Shown here in pieces: positions 24,196 through 32,881 of a stretch of DNA of 64,000 nt (position 1 is its first letter; each line of letters opens with the position of its first letter). The translations under genes were made by a program, and so were the position numbers. Source of the stretch: an uncultured Pelagibacteraceae bacterium (lineage in GTDB: Bacteria > Pseudomonadota > Alphaproteobacteria > Pelagibacterales > Pelagibacteraceae); the NCBI GenBank assembly GCA_902559305.1, contig CACEHK010000002.1:23964-87963 (forward strand), given 5' to 3'. Under the pieces are notes generated by a model. It ran no database searches and was not told the DNA's origin. It saw only the letters and a list, made by a program, of their open reading frames with translations.

Positions 24196-24235
24196 ATAAA
24201 AAAAATAGGCACCAATTTATTAATTGGCGCCTATT
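24196..24235 (-). terminator. Terminator/attenuator between tauA and tauB
   Basis: On the minus strand, a 14-base-pair stem (AATAGGCGCCAATT with AATTGGTGCCTATT, one G-U pair) with a four-base loop is followed directly by a run of at least seven T. It lies 23 bases after the tauA stop. Such a hairpin should end most transcripts after tauA, leaving partial readthrough into tauBC and giving an excess of binding protein. Confidence 0.88.
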
Positions 24236-24257
24236 TAATATTCTATTTTCAACTCTA

Positions 24258-25235
24258 TTATGGAAGATAGCTAGTATCTACGACTTTAGAGTAATCTTTT
24301 AGAGCTGGGTTTTCAGATGTAGCAAACATTCCACCCATTACTTCTAGGTAAGTCATAAGTATACCACCTTTATTCATATACTTAGATTTCATAGTTGCTG
24401 CATTAGGGAATTCAAATCCACCCATTTGATTTTTTGTTGCGTCAAGACTCATAGCAGCATCTTTTGCTATTACATTCATATCTGATTTTCCAGCGTTGTG
24501 TTTAGCATTTGCTTCGTGAGTTACTTCAACAAAAGTTCTAACCATTCCAGGATTTTCTTTTAGGAATTTGTTAGTAACTGAAGTAATATCTATACCAGCA
24601 ATTCCTTCAGCTTTTGCCTCATCAACCGTTAACAAAGAAGCACCTTTTTCTTTAGCTGCTTTGATAGACTTACCACCAAACAAACATGCCATTGCAACGT
24701 CACCGTTTACAAATGCTGCAGATCCATCTTCTGGGTTCATATCAACAACTTTCATTTTAGAAATATCAGCTCCAACGACCCTCATTGTTTCTTTAAAAAC
24801 GTAGTCAGCCATTGTTCCTAAAGGAACAGCAACTTTTTGACCATCTAATTTTGAAGCTGCATTACCTTTATCAATGCCTTTAGCCGCAACACAAGTAGTT
24901 CCGCCCATTCCATAAATAACAGCTATATCTACAAGCTTAATAGGCGCTTTAGCATTAACCGCATTTACGAAAGGAGTTAAACCTTGTGAGTAAGATATAT
25001 CAATATCACCAGACAACATAGCTTCAGTCATCTCTCCACCTGTTGCGAAGTTAGTCCATTTTACAGGTACACCCAAAGCTTTATCAAAAGTCTTTTTAAC
25101 TTTTGCTTCTTGATTTGGAGTTGCCCACTCTAAGAAAAATGCTACTCTAACTTCGTTTGCAGCTGAATTAGCAACTGAAACAGACAAGTTTAAAGCAACA
25201 ATAGTTCCTAGAATAAAACTAATTATTTTTTTCAT
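24258..25235 (-). CDS. tauA: Taurine-binding periplasmic protein
   Basis: The 325-residue precursor has a signal peptide (MKKIISFILGTIVALNLSVS...ANSAA). The mature protein starts VRVAFFLEWATPNQEAKVKK and has the TauA-type segments GGEMTEAMLSGDIDISYSQGLTPFVNAV and GMGGTTCVAAKGIDKGN. It belongs to the taurine/nitrate/sulfonate binding family. Close relatives in SAR11 have been reported to bind taurine and hypotaurine (recalled, not checked). It has a strong AGGAGA ribosome site. tauA is the first gene of tauABC and is controlled from the divergent region at 25271-25339. Confidence 0.92.
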   Translation of the reverse strand: MKKIISFILGTIVALNLSVSVANSAANEVRVAFFLEWATPNQEAKVKKTFDKALGVPVKWTNFATGGEMTEAMLSGDIDISYSQGLTPFVNAVNAKAPIKLVDIAVIYGMGGTTCVAAKGIDKGNAASKLDGQKVAVPLGTMADYVFKETMRVVGADISKMKVVDMNPEDGSAAFVNGDVAMACLFGGKSIKAAKEKGASLLTVDEAKAEGIAGIDITSVTNKFLKENPGMVRTFVEVTHEANAKHNAGKSDMNVIAKDAAMSLDATKNQMGGFEFPNAATMKSKYMNKGGILMTYLEVMGGMFATSENPALKDYSKVVDTSYLP

Positions 25236-25270
25236 TTAATCTCCTCATGTTTTTTAAATTTAAAAACGTA

Positions 25271-25299
25271 ATTAAAGTAGAAAAAAAGAGACTTGTAAA
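25271..25299 (-). promoter_or_regulatory. Candidate promoter for tauABC
   Basis: Minus-strand TTTACA (25299-25294) and TTTAAT (25276-25271) are separated by exactly 17 bases, a reasonable sigma-70 match. The start would fall about 30 bases before the tauA ATG, leaving room for its AGGAGA site. The hexamers are weak evidence alone in such AT-rich DNA; position and spacing support them. Confidence 0.45.
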
Positions 25300-25301
25300 C
25301 G

Positions 25302-25336
25302 ATAGTTTATTTGATCCCTGCGATGTAATAAACTAT
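25302..25336. repeat. 10-bp inverted repeat in the tauA / aminotransferase divergent promoter
   Basis: ATAGTTTATT (25302-25311) and its exact complement AATAAACTAT (25327-25336) flank a 15-base spacer. The left arm abuts the -35 of the tauA promoter and the right arm runs into the -10 of the opposite promoter. This is a typical place for a dimeric regulator to control both sides. A second, imperfect dyad (ACTTCCAAGT, 25342-25351) lies next to it. Chance occurrence cannot be excluded. Confidence 0.45.
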
Positions 25337-25339
25337 ATA
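25311..25339 (+). promoter_or_regulatory. Candidate promoter for the aminotransferase-ald-dehydrogenase operon
   Basis: TTGATC (25311-25316) and TATATA (25334-25339) with a 17-base spacer form a plausible sigma-70 promoter. The leader to the ATG at 25437 would be about 90 bases. It contains a GGAGAGG stretch followed by a short ATG-GAG-AGG-ATT-TAA frame, but no clear ribosome site directly before 25437. Confidence 0.45.
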
Positions 25340-25436
25340 CAACTTCCAAGTGTATAGATAAATTACGATTTTTATGGAGAGGATTTAAAAATTAGTCTAA
25401 GAAATTAAAAAAGATAACAAAAAAATTAAATAAATT

Positions 25437-26783
25437 ATGAGCTCTGAATCAAAATTTAAAATGCCAAATTCTTTAAATGAACATTGGATGCCATTTACTT
25501 CTAATAAAGATTTTAAAGAAAAACCAAGATTAATTACAGAAGCAAAAGGCGTTTATATGAAAAACCATCAGGGACAAACTTTAATTGATGCAAGCTCAGG
25601 ATTGTTTTGTAACCCACTAGGACACGGAAGAAAAGAAATTATAAACGCTATTACTCAGCAATTAGAAACTTTAGATTATTGTCAACCATTCCAACAAGGT
25701 TTTGGTGGATCTTTTGAACTTGCAACAAGAATTTCAAAACATACACCAGGAAACTTAAATAGAATATTTTATACTATTTGTGGTTCAACTGCTGTTGAAA
25801 CCGCAATTAAAATTGCCATTGCTTATCATAAGGCAAGAGGTGAAGGCCAAAGATTTAGATTTGTTGGTCGAGAAAGAGCATACCACGGAATGAATATTGG
25901 AGCGACTTCAGTTGGTGGCATGGTTAACAATGTTAAAACGTTTGCAAGTGTGTTAATGCCAGGAGTTGTGCACATGAGACATACACATTTACCTGAGCAT
26001 AAATTTATTTCAGGTCAACCTGAAACAGGTGCTGAATTAGCTAATGACTTAGAAAGAATTTGTACAAATTTTGGTTCAGAAAATATTGCAGCTTGTATTG
26101 TTGAGCCAGTCGCAGGTTCTACAGGAACGCTTGTTCCACCAAAAGGTTATTTGCAAAGGTTAAGAGAAATTTGTGATAAACATGGTATACTTTTAATTTT
26201 TGATGAAGTGATAACAGGTTGGGGGAGAATGGGCTCAGCATTTGGCGCTCAAGAATTTGGTGTAACTCCTGATCTTATGACAATGGCTAAAGCTACAACA
26301 AATGGAATAGTTCCAATGGGAGTTGTTGCATGTAAAGAAGAAATTTACGATGCAATTATGGAAAATTCTCCAAAAGGAACTATCGAACTATTTCATGGTT
26401 ATACTTACTCTGGTATTCCAGTTTCTGTTGCAGCAGCTCTAGCTGTACAAGATATATTTGAAAAAGAAGATATATTTAAAAGATCAAAAGAAATGGCTCC
26501 TTATTTTCAAGAAGCGCTATTTTCTCTAAAAGATATTGACGTAGTTGAAAACATAAGAGGCTATGGGATGATGGGTGGAATTGATATGAAAATGGATAAA
26601 AAACCAGGAGTTGCAGGTTTCACATGTTTTAAACATTGTTATGAAGCAGGAGTAAATTTTAAAGCTACTGGTGATTGTTTAATTATTGCACCGATGTTTA
26701 TTTCTGAAAAAAAACATATAGATGAAATAATCGAAAAACTTAGAGCTGGAATAAATAATTACGCGAAATCTAAAAAAAATTAG
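25437..26783 (+). CDS. Class III omega-amino acid (taurine or beta-alanine):pyruvate aminotransferase
   Basis: This 448-residue PLP enzyme has the fold-type I class III pattern: LNEHWMPFTSNKDFKEKPRL, the CGSTAVETAIKIA cofactor loop, IFDEVITGWGRMG and the PLP lysine in MAKATTNGIVPMG (Lys285). The N-terminal WMPFT segment is typical of beta-alanine:pyruvate aminotransferases. Position opposite tauABC and before alanine dehydrogenase suggests it transfers the taurine amino group to pyruvate, giving sulfoacetaldehyde and alanine (a Tpa role). Beta-alanine or hypotaurine are alternatives. Confidence 0.88.
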   Translation: MSSESKFKMPNSLNEHWMPFTSNKDFKEKPRLITEAKGVYMKNHQGQTLIDASSGLFCNPLGHGRKEIINAITQQLETLDYCQPFQQGFGGSFELATRISKHTPGNLNRIFYTICGSTAVETAIKIAIAYHKARGEGQRFRFVGRERAYHGMNIGATSVGGMVNNVKTFASVLMPGVVHMRHTHLPEHKFISGQPETGAELANDLERICTNFGSENIAACIVEPVAGSTGTLVPPKGYLQRLREICDKHGILLIFDEVITGWGRMGSAFGAQEFGVTPDLMTMAKATTNGIVPMGVVACKEEIYDAIMENSPKGTIELFHGYTYSGIPVSVAAALAVQDIFEKEDIFKRSKEMAPYFQEALFSLKDIDVVENIRGYGMMGGIDMKMDKKPGVAGFTCFKHCYEAGVNFKATGDCLIIAPMFISEKKHIDEIIEKLRAGINNYAKSKKN

Positions 26784-26789
26784 TTCTCA

Positions 26790-27905
26790 ATGAAAATTGG
26801 AGTTCCAAAAGAAATTAAGCCGCAAGAAAATAGAATAGGGCTTACTCCAGATAGTGTTAAATCTTTAATCTCAAATGGTCACCAGGTTTTAGTTGAAAAT
26901 AATGGTGGTTTTGAAGCTGGTTTTAATAATGAAGAATATGAATCTGCTGGAGCAAAAATTGTGCAGAAAGCAGAAGATATTTTTAATGACTCTGAAATAA
27001 TAGTTAAAGTTAAAGAACCATTATCTAATGAAGTTAAAATGATTAGAGAAAACCAAATTGTTTTTACTTATCTGCATTTGGCAGCAGCAAAAGAATTAAC
27101 TGAAGGGTTAATTAATTCAAAATCAATTTGTATAGCTTACGAAACAGTAACGGATAGTAATGGAAGACTTCCTTTACTTGCACCAATGAGTGCTGTTGCA
27201 GGAAGAATGTCAGTTCAGGCAGGAGCACATTGTTTAGAAAAAAATCAAAAGGGAAGAGGATTATTATTAGGAGGAGCACCAGGTGTTGAAGGTGGAACAG
27301 TGGTAATACTTGGAGGAGGAGTTGTTGGAGAAAATGCAGCTATTATCGCAACTGGTATGAAAGCAAAAGTTCATGTAGTAGATAAATCTGAAGCTAGATT
27401 AAAAGAATTATCAAAAATGTTTGGTGACAATATAATTCCCCAGCAAAGTGATAAAACAGATTTAAAAAAATTAATTTCAGAAGCTGATCTTTTAGTTGGT
27501 GGCGTTTTAATTCCAGGTGCTGAAGCTCCAAAATTAATTACAAAAGATATGCTAAAGTTAATGAAGCGTGGGTCAGTAATTGTTGATGTTGCAATAGATC
27601 AAGGAGGATGTGTTGAAACTAGTAAACCAACCACTCATGCCGAACCAACATATATTGTTGATGACATTGTTCATTATTGTGTAGCTAATATGCCAGGTGG
27701 AGTTCCAAGAACTTCCACTATAGCTCTAAATAATGCAACACTTCCGTTTTTAAATAAACTTGCAAAAAATGGTTACAAGAAAGCCTTAGAAGAAGATAAG
27801 AATTTTCTTGAAGGTTTAAATGTCTATAAAGGCCATATTACCTATAAAGCAGTAGCTGATGTATTTGGTCACTCTTTTGTATCTCCAGCAGATGCTATAA
27901 AATAA
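26790..27905 (+). CDS. ald: Alanine dehydrogenase
   Basis: Ald converts alanine and NAD to pyruvate, ammonia and NADH. The 371-residue protein has MKIGVPKEIKPQENRIGLTP, a lysine in VKVKEP, YLHLAA with the catalytic His, the NAD loop GGTVVILGGGVVGENAA and VDVAIDQGGCVETSKPTTH. Length is as expected (about 371). Directly downstream of the aminotransferase (6-base gap) it regenerates pyruvate and releases taurine nitrogen as ammonia, as in classic taurine deamination. Confidence 0.95.
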   Translation: MKIGVPKEIKPQENRIGLTPDSVKSLISNGHQVLVENNGGFEAGFNNEEYESAGAKIVQKAEDIFNDSEIIVKVKEPLSNEVKMIRENQIVFTYLHLAAAKELTEGLINSKSICIAYETVTDSNGRLPLLAPMSAVAGRMSVQAGAHCLEKNQKGRGLLLGGAPGVEGGTVVILGGGVVGENAAIIATGMKAKVHVVDKSEARLKELSKMFGDNIIPQQSDKTDLKKLISEADLLVGGVLIPGAEAPKLITKDMLKLMKRGSVIVDVAIDQGGCVETSKPTTHAEPTYIVDDIVHYCVANMPGGVPRTSTIALNNATLPFLNKLAKNGYKKALEEDKNFLEGLNVYKGHITYKAVADVFGHSFVSPADAIK

Positions 27906-27909
27906 AATA

Positions 27910-30345
27910 ATGAATAAAGAACTGCCAAGCAGTGCAAAAGTTGTTGTTATTGGCGGAGGAGTCACAGGTTGTTCAACAGCATATCATCTAGCTAAATTTG
28001 GCTGGAAAAATATTATTTTACTTGAGAGAGACCAGTTAACATCAGGTACTACCTGGCATGCAGCAGGTCTTGTTAGTCAATTAGGTCCATCAGCTGCAAT
28101 AACAAAAATAAGAAAATATTCATTGGAACTTTATAAAAAACTAGAAGAAGAGATAGATTTCTCAAGTGGATTGAAATTAAATGGTGCTCTTTCAATTGCA
28201 ACAACTAAAGGTAGATGGCAAGAACTTAAGAGACAAGCAACAACTGCTCAATTATTTGATGTTAATGTTGAAGTATTAAATATTAATCAAATAAAAAAAA
28301 TATACCCAATTATTAATGAAAAAAATATATTAGGTGGAATTTTTATGCCAGGTGATGGCCAAGCTGATCCTATAGGGGTAACAAATTTATTAGCCAAAGC
28401 AGCAAGAAAAGAAGGTGTTAAAATATTCGAAAAATCACCAGTAGAAAAAATAATAAAAAAAAATGGAAGAACCGCAGGAGTTATTGTTAACGGTAAAACT
28501 ATTGAATGTGAATATATTGTTCTTGCAACCGGTATGTGGTCTAGACAAATAGGTGAAGATTTGGGCTTCAGTATGCCTTTGTATCCAGCAGAACATTTTT
28601 ATGTAATTACAGAAGGAATTAATGAATTGCCTAAAAATATTCCAGTTCTAAGAGATTTTGATGACAGATTGTATTTAAAAGAAGATGCAGGGAAAATGTT
28701 AATAGGAATATTTGAAGACAAATCAATTCCTGCTTTTAATAAAACAAATAGAGTTCCAGAAGATTTTTCTTACGGTGAGTTTCCTGAAAACTTTGAACAT
28801 TTCGAACCTTATTTAGAAGCAGCTTTAAAAAGAGTTCCAATTTTAGAAAAAGCTGGAATTAGAAAATTTTTTGTAGGACCAGAATCATTTACCCCTGATA
28901 CAAATACTCTTTTGGGAGAAGTGCCTGGTTTTAAAAATTTATTTGCATGTTGTGGATTAAATAGTATTGGAATTGGAAGTGGAGGAGGCGTAGGTAAAGT
29001 TACAGCTGAATGGTTAATGAACGGACATGTTAATGAAGACTTATTTATTTATGATATTAAAAGATTTCAAAATTTTCATTCAGATATAAGTTTTATCAAG
29101 GAAAGAATAACTGAAACTTTAGGAGATTTATATGGAATGCATTGGCCATTTAAACAACACAAAACTTCAAGAGATCAAAAACTAGTTCCTTATCATGATG
29201 AACTAAAAAAAGCAGGAGCATGTTTTGGAGTCTCAGGTGGATATGAGAGACCAATGTGGTTTGCAAAAAATGGGGAAAGTTCAGAATATATATATTCTTA
29301 CAATTATCAAAATTGGTACCCGTCAGCAGAGTTTGAAACAAAAAATACAAGAGAAAATATTGGATTATTTGAATTAACTCCTTTTTCTAAATATGATTTA
29401 GAAGGTGAAACCGTTCATCAAGAACTTCAAAAAATTTGTACTGCTAATATTAAAAATGAAATTGGAAAATGCACCTACACTCAAATGTTAAACGAAGATG
29501 CTGGTATAGAAACAGATTTAACAGTTGTTTGTTTAAAGAATGATAAATATAGAATTATAACTGCTGCCGCAAATAGAGAGCATGATAAATTTCATATTGA
29601 AAAGTACTTATCAAAAAATATTAAGATATCTGATGTTACTGATGATTATTGTGTTTTAGGAGTATTTGGTCCAAAAAGTAGAAATTTAATGAAAGATTTG
29701 AGTAAAGATGACTTTTCTAATGAAAATTTCAAATTTGGTACAGCAAAATATATAAAAATTAATGAAATAAATGTTTGGGCTCAAAGATTATCTTATGTGG
29801 GTGAGTTGGGTTATGAACTTTATATAGAAAAAGATAAAGCCAAAGAAATATTTAATATAATTATAAGTAATGGGAAAAAATATCAATTAAGTCTTTGTGG
29901 TATGCATGCAATGGATATTATGAGAATGGAAAGTGGTTTTTTACATTGGGGACATGATATTTCACCTAAAGAAAACCAGTATGAAGCAGGTTTAAACTTT
30001 GCAATTAGTTATAAAAAAAATGTAGATTTTGTAGGTAAAGAAGCATTACTTAAAATTAAGGAAAAAAAACAAAAAAAAAAATTTGTAATGCTAACTTTAA
30101 AAGATAGCAAACCAGGTGAACCACTAATGTTGCACGATGAACCAATTTATCTTGATGGTAAAATAATTGGTAATACTACTTCAGGTAATTATACATTTAA
30201 TTTTAATAAAAATTTAGCATTTGGTTACGTAAAATTAGATGAGGATATAAATAATCAAATAGTAGAGATAGAAATAGAAAAAAATAAATATAAAGCTGAG
30301 ATACTTTCAAAACCATTAAACCAAAATAATTTTAAAAATTGCTAA
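27910..30345 (+). CDS. Dimethylglycine/sarcosine dehydrogenase-like FAD and GcvT two-domain enzyme
   Basis: The 811-residue enzyme has an N-terminal DAO-type FAD domain (VVVIGGGVTGCSTAYHLAKFG, TSGTTWHAAGLVSQLG with His50 in the covalent-FAD position) to about residue 370, an FAO_M linker (ITETLGDLYGMHWPF), and a C-terminal GcvT/folate domain (VLGVFGPKSRNLM, GELGYELYIEKDKA, LCGMHAMDIMRMESGF). Such enzymes oxidatively demethylate N-methylated amines and hand the methyl group to tetrahydrofolate. Third gene of the taurine operon, so N-methyltaurine is a reasonable substrate guess; dimethylglycine or sarcosine are alternatives. Confidence 0.9.
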   Translation: MNKELPSSAKVVVIGGGVTGCSTAYHLAKFGWKNIILLERDQLTSGTTWHAAGLVSQLGPSAAITKIRKYSLELYKKLEEEIDFSSGLKLNGALSIATTKGRWQELKRQATTAQLFDVNVEVLNINQIKKIYPIINEKNILGGIFMPGDGQADPIGVTNLLAKAARKEGVKIFEKSPVEKIIKKNGRTAGVIVNGKTIECEYIVLATGMWSRQIGEDLGFSMPLYPAEHFYVITEGINELPKNIPVLRDFDDRLYLKEDAGKMLIGIFEDKSIPAFNKTNRVPEDFSYGEFPENFEHFEPYLEAALKRVPILEKAGIRKFFVGPESFTPDTNTLLGEVPGFKNLFACCGLNSIGIGSGGGVGKVTAEWLMNGHVNEDLFIYDIKRFQNFHSDISFIKERITETLGDLYGMHWPFKQHKTSRDQKLVPYHDELKKAGACFGVSGGYERPMWFAKNGESSEYIYSYNYQNWYPSAEFETKNTRENIGLFELTPFSKYDLEGETVHQELQKICTANIKNEIGKCTYTQMLNEDAGIETDLTVVCLKNDKYRIITAAANREHDKFHIEKYLSKNIKISDVTDDYCVLGVFGPKSRNLMKDLSKDDFSNENFKFGTAKYIKINEINVWAQRLSYVGELGYELYIEKDKAKEIFNIIISNGKKYQLSLCGMHAMDIMRMESGFLHWGHDISPKENQYEAGLNFAISYKKNVDFVGKEALLKIKEKKQKKKFVMLTLKDSKPGEPLMLHDEPIYLDGKIIGNTTSGNYTFNFNKNLAFGYVKLDEDINNQIVEIEIEKNKYKAEILSKPLNQNNFKNC

Positions 30346-30432
30346 TTAGAACAATTTTAAAGTAAATTATGACCCAAATTGGACTAGCAATAATTTGCAT
30401 GAATAGAATTTCTGTGGTTAAATTAACTTTTT

Positions 30433-30651
30433 ATGAGTGGAGAATACATAAATAATACAGTTGAGACCCAAAAAGCAGAAGGTGAACTTCACTCATATAA
30501 AAATCCTACATTAAATAAAAAAAGAGTTGATATAAATGTTTTACTTAACAAAGTAAGAATAGCTCAAAAAAAAGAAAAAATGGAATCAACTATTTTTTTT
30601 GGTTTAGTTGCAGCAGTCATAGTTGTAACTGGCATAATTGTTTCTATCTAA
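30433..30651 (+). CDS. Small single-pass membrane protein (72 aa)
   Basis: This 72-residue protein has a hydrophilic N-terminal half with Asn, Lys and Glu, then RVDINVLLNKVRIAQKKEKMEST, and a C-terminal hydrophobic helix (IFFGLVAAVIVVTGIIVSI). It is probably a tail-anchored inner-membrane protein. No named family is recognised, although the composition and layout look conserved rather than random. Its stop interlocks with that of the downstream regulator (CTAA). Confidence 0.7.
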   Translation: MSGEYINNTVETQKAEGELHSYKNPTLNKKRVDINVLLNKVRIAQKKEKMESTIFFGLVAAVIVVTGIIVSI

Positions 30652-31655
30652 CTAAAAAAAATTATATTATTAATTCTTGATATTGTAGAGCTTAGCTCCT
30701 TTATATTGTTTAATCTAAGTTTATTTAAGTCACTAACGAATTTTCCTTTTGTCATATAATAAAGATTATTTTCGTCTTTAAATATATCATTTTGTTTTGA
30801 CAATATTTTAAGTTTTCTAATTACAGTTGGTCTTGGAATTCCTGTCAGATCACTAATTGTCATAGCGTTTATTCCTTTTTTGTTTCCAATGTTAAAAACC
30901 TCATCTATCCATTCTTTTTGGTAATGCTTTTTATTTTCAGTTTTTTTTAAAAACATGATTTGGTTGTACATTAGGCAACCAGCAATGAAAAATAGTTCTG
31001 AATCATTATTAGCTAATACTTTCCTAACAAGCAAATAATCTATTTGATAGTCTAAAAAAATTGCCAAAATTTGAGTAAATCTATTTTTTATTTTTTTTAC
31101 AAAAAAATCTTTTTCATAATATTTTTTTACTTCTTTTTCTTTGTATAGTAACCACGAAACATACTGTAAAATTTTTGAGAAAGAATTAATAGTATTTTCT
31201 GGTTTTTGAAGAAGTCCTGCTTTCAACGTAACAGAAATTTTTTTTTTATTTTTTAAAAGTATACCTTCTTCTTGAAGTTCTAAAATTTTTCTTCTAGCAG
31301 TCTCTTTAGAGAGTCTAAGTTTTTGAGATATTTGAATAATATTAATTTTATCTAAATCAAATCTAGGATTAATATAAAATTCAGATAGAGATTTAACTTT
31401 AAATACTTCACTCAGTTCAACAAAATTTTCTTTATATAAATATACCAAAATATTATACTTATCTAAATCTTTTAAAGATTTATAAGCTTGTTGAAGCCAA
31501 TTGAACTGGAATTCTATAAATAAGTAATGGATAGAATCGTAATTATTACAATAAATATCATAAATTTTTTTTTCAGAAATTTTTGTTGGTACTATGCCTG
31601 TTTCATTCTTTGGTATTGTAACATCCGATAAAGAACTTATAATTTTATTATTCAT
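30648..31655 (-). CDS. Transcriptional regulator with two winged-helix DNA-binding domains
   Basis: I do not recognise the family of this 335-residue protein. Residues about 105-140 form one winged helix-turn-helix (IIQISQKLRLSKETARRKIL, then LEEGIL-type wing) and residues about 260-300 a second (NAMTISDLTGIPRPTVIRKLKILSK). The turn residues (SKETARRK, PRPTVIRK) match MarR/Crp-type recognition helices. Between them lies a helical, aromatic-rich region of about 110 residues with no clear ligand motif. Two DNA-reading heads in one chain are unusual. It lies 0.3 kb after the taurine catabolic operon, so it may regulate that locus. Confidence 0.7.
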   Translation of the reverse strand: MNNKIISSLSDVTIPKNETGIVPTKISEKKIYDIYCNNYDSIHYLFIEFQFNWLQQAYKSLKDLDKYNILVYLYKENFVELSEVFKVKSLSEFYINPRFDLDKINIIQISQKLRLSKETARRKILELQEEGILLKNKKKISVTLKAGLLQKPENTINSFSKILQYVSWLLYKEKEVKKYYEKDFFVKKIKNRFTQILAIFLDYQIDYLLVRKVLANNDSELFFIAGCLMYNQIMFLKKTENKKHYQKEWIDEVFNIGNKKGINAMTISDLTGIPRPTVIRKLKILSKQNDIFKDENNLYYMTKGKFVSDLNKLRLNNIKELSSTISRINNIIFFS

Positions 31656-31710
31656 TATTAATAATTTTTTTTAAAAAAATATTACAAATTATTTGTTAGA
31701 AATGAAACTT

Positions 31711-32745
31711 TTATTTAGAAAATGTATCGTTATATTGATTAGAAACTCTTACAAATGTTGTGCATTTGCTAAGTTGTTTTAATGAAGGTGCCCCAACATA
31801 AGTACAACTACTTCTTACACCACCTAATATATTTAGAACTGTATCTTTAATTTTTCCTCTATATTTTACTCTAACTGTTCTTCCTTCGCTACTTCTGTAA
31901 TCTGACAGTCCACCATAATGTTTTTTATTTGCAACATCTGAACTTGATCCATAAAATTCAATATATTTTGATCCGTTTGATTTTACTAATTTACCCTTAC
32001 CTTCGTCATGTCCAGCCAACATACCTCCAAGCATAACAAAATCTGCTCCTCCACCAAAACCCTTTGCAACATCTCCTGGACAGGTACATCCACCATCTGC
32101 AATTATATGCGCACCTAACCCATGAGCAGCATCAGCACATTCAATTACTGCACTTAATTGCGGATATCCTACACCAGTTTGTATTCTTGTAGTACAAACA
32201 CTTCCAGGACCAATACCAACTTTAACTATGTCAGCTCCACTTAAAACTAATTCTTGAGTCATATCTGCCGTAACAACATTACCTGCTATTATAGTTTTAG
32301 TTGGATATTTATCTCTTACAGATTTAATAAAACTTGTGAAATGCTCAGAATAACCATTTGCTACATCTATACAAATAAATTTAAAAAAACTAAACTCTTT
32401 CATTATTTTATCTAAATTTTGAAAGTCTTCTTTTTTAATACCAATGCTAATAGCAATATTTTGGTACATTGATTTTATTTTTTTAAAATGTTTGATTTTT
32501 TTTACATCATGCTGTTTTGTTAAACATGTAATCATCCCGTATTCATTTAATTTTTCTGCAATCCCTAGCTCACCAACCCCATCCATATTTGCAGCCATAA
32601 TTGGAACACCAGACCATTCATTTTTACTGTATTTAAATCTATATGTTCTTAATAAATTTACATCTTTCCTGCTTCTTAAAGTGCTTCTTTTTGGTCTAAA
32701 AAGCACATCTGAATAGTCCAATTTTAATTCTTCTTCAATTCTCAT
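31711..32745 (-). CDS. guaC: GMP reductase
   Basis: GuaC reduces GMP to IMP and ammonia with NADPH. The 344-residue protein has [13 protein letters not shown] at the start, [12 protein letters not shown], the catalytic loop [22 protein letters not shown] with Cys184, [31 protein letters not shown], and [13 protein letters not shown]. It has no CBS domain pair, and the GMP-reductase-type catalytic loop separates it from IMP dehydrogenase. The gene is divergent from the GT17 gene, and a perfect DnaA-box-like 9-mer lies in the promoter region. Confidence 0.92.
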   Translation of the reverse strand: MRIEEELKLDYSDVLFRPKRSTLRSRKDVNLLRTYRFKYSKNEWSGVPIMAANMDGVGELGIAEKLNEYGMITCLTKQHDVKKIKHFKKIKSMYQNIAISIGIKKEDFQNLDKIMKEFSFFKFICIDVANGYSEHFTSFIKSVRDKYPTKTIIAGNVVTADMTQELVLSGADIVKVGIGPGSVCTTRIQTGVGYPQLSAVIECADAAHGLGAHIIADGGCTCPGDVAKGFGGGADFVMLGGMLAGHDEGKGKLVKSNGSKYIEFYGSSSDVANKKHYGGLSDYRSSEGRTVRVKYRGKIKDTVLNILGGVRSSCTYVGAPSLKQLSKCTTFVRVSNQYNDTFSK

Positions 32746-32794
32746 CGATGATGAAACTATATATGAAACTCATTATTGCAATTGAAATTTTAGT

Positions 32795-32803
32795 TGTGGA
32801 TAA
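32795..32803 (-). promoter_or_regulatory. DnaA-box consensus upstream of guaC
   Basis: TGTGGATAA on the plus strand is the exact complement of the DnaA box TTATCCACA. It lies 50 bases upstream of the guaC start, between guaC and the GT17 gene. Only one copy was noticed, so it is not an origin. With this base composition about one match is expected by chance in 64 kb on both strands. Confidence 0.3.
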
Positions 32804-32881
32804 GTATTGAGTATCAAATTAAAGCCATTAAATATCGGTAATTTATTAAATAAATGTTAAATTGATTTAATAGTTAAAATT

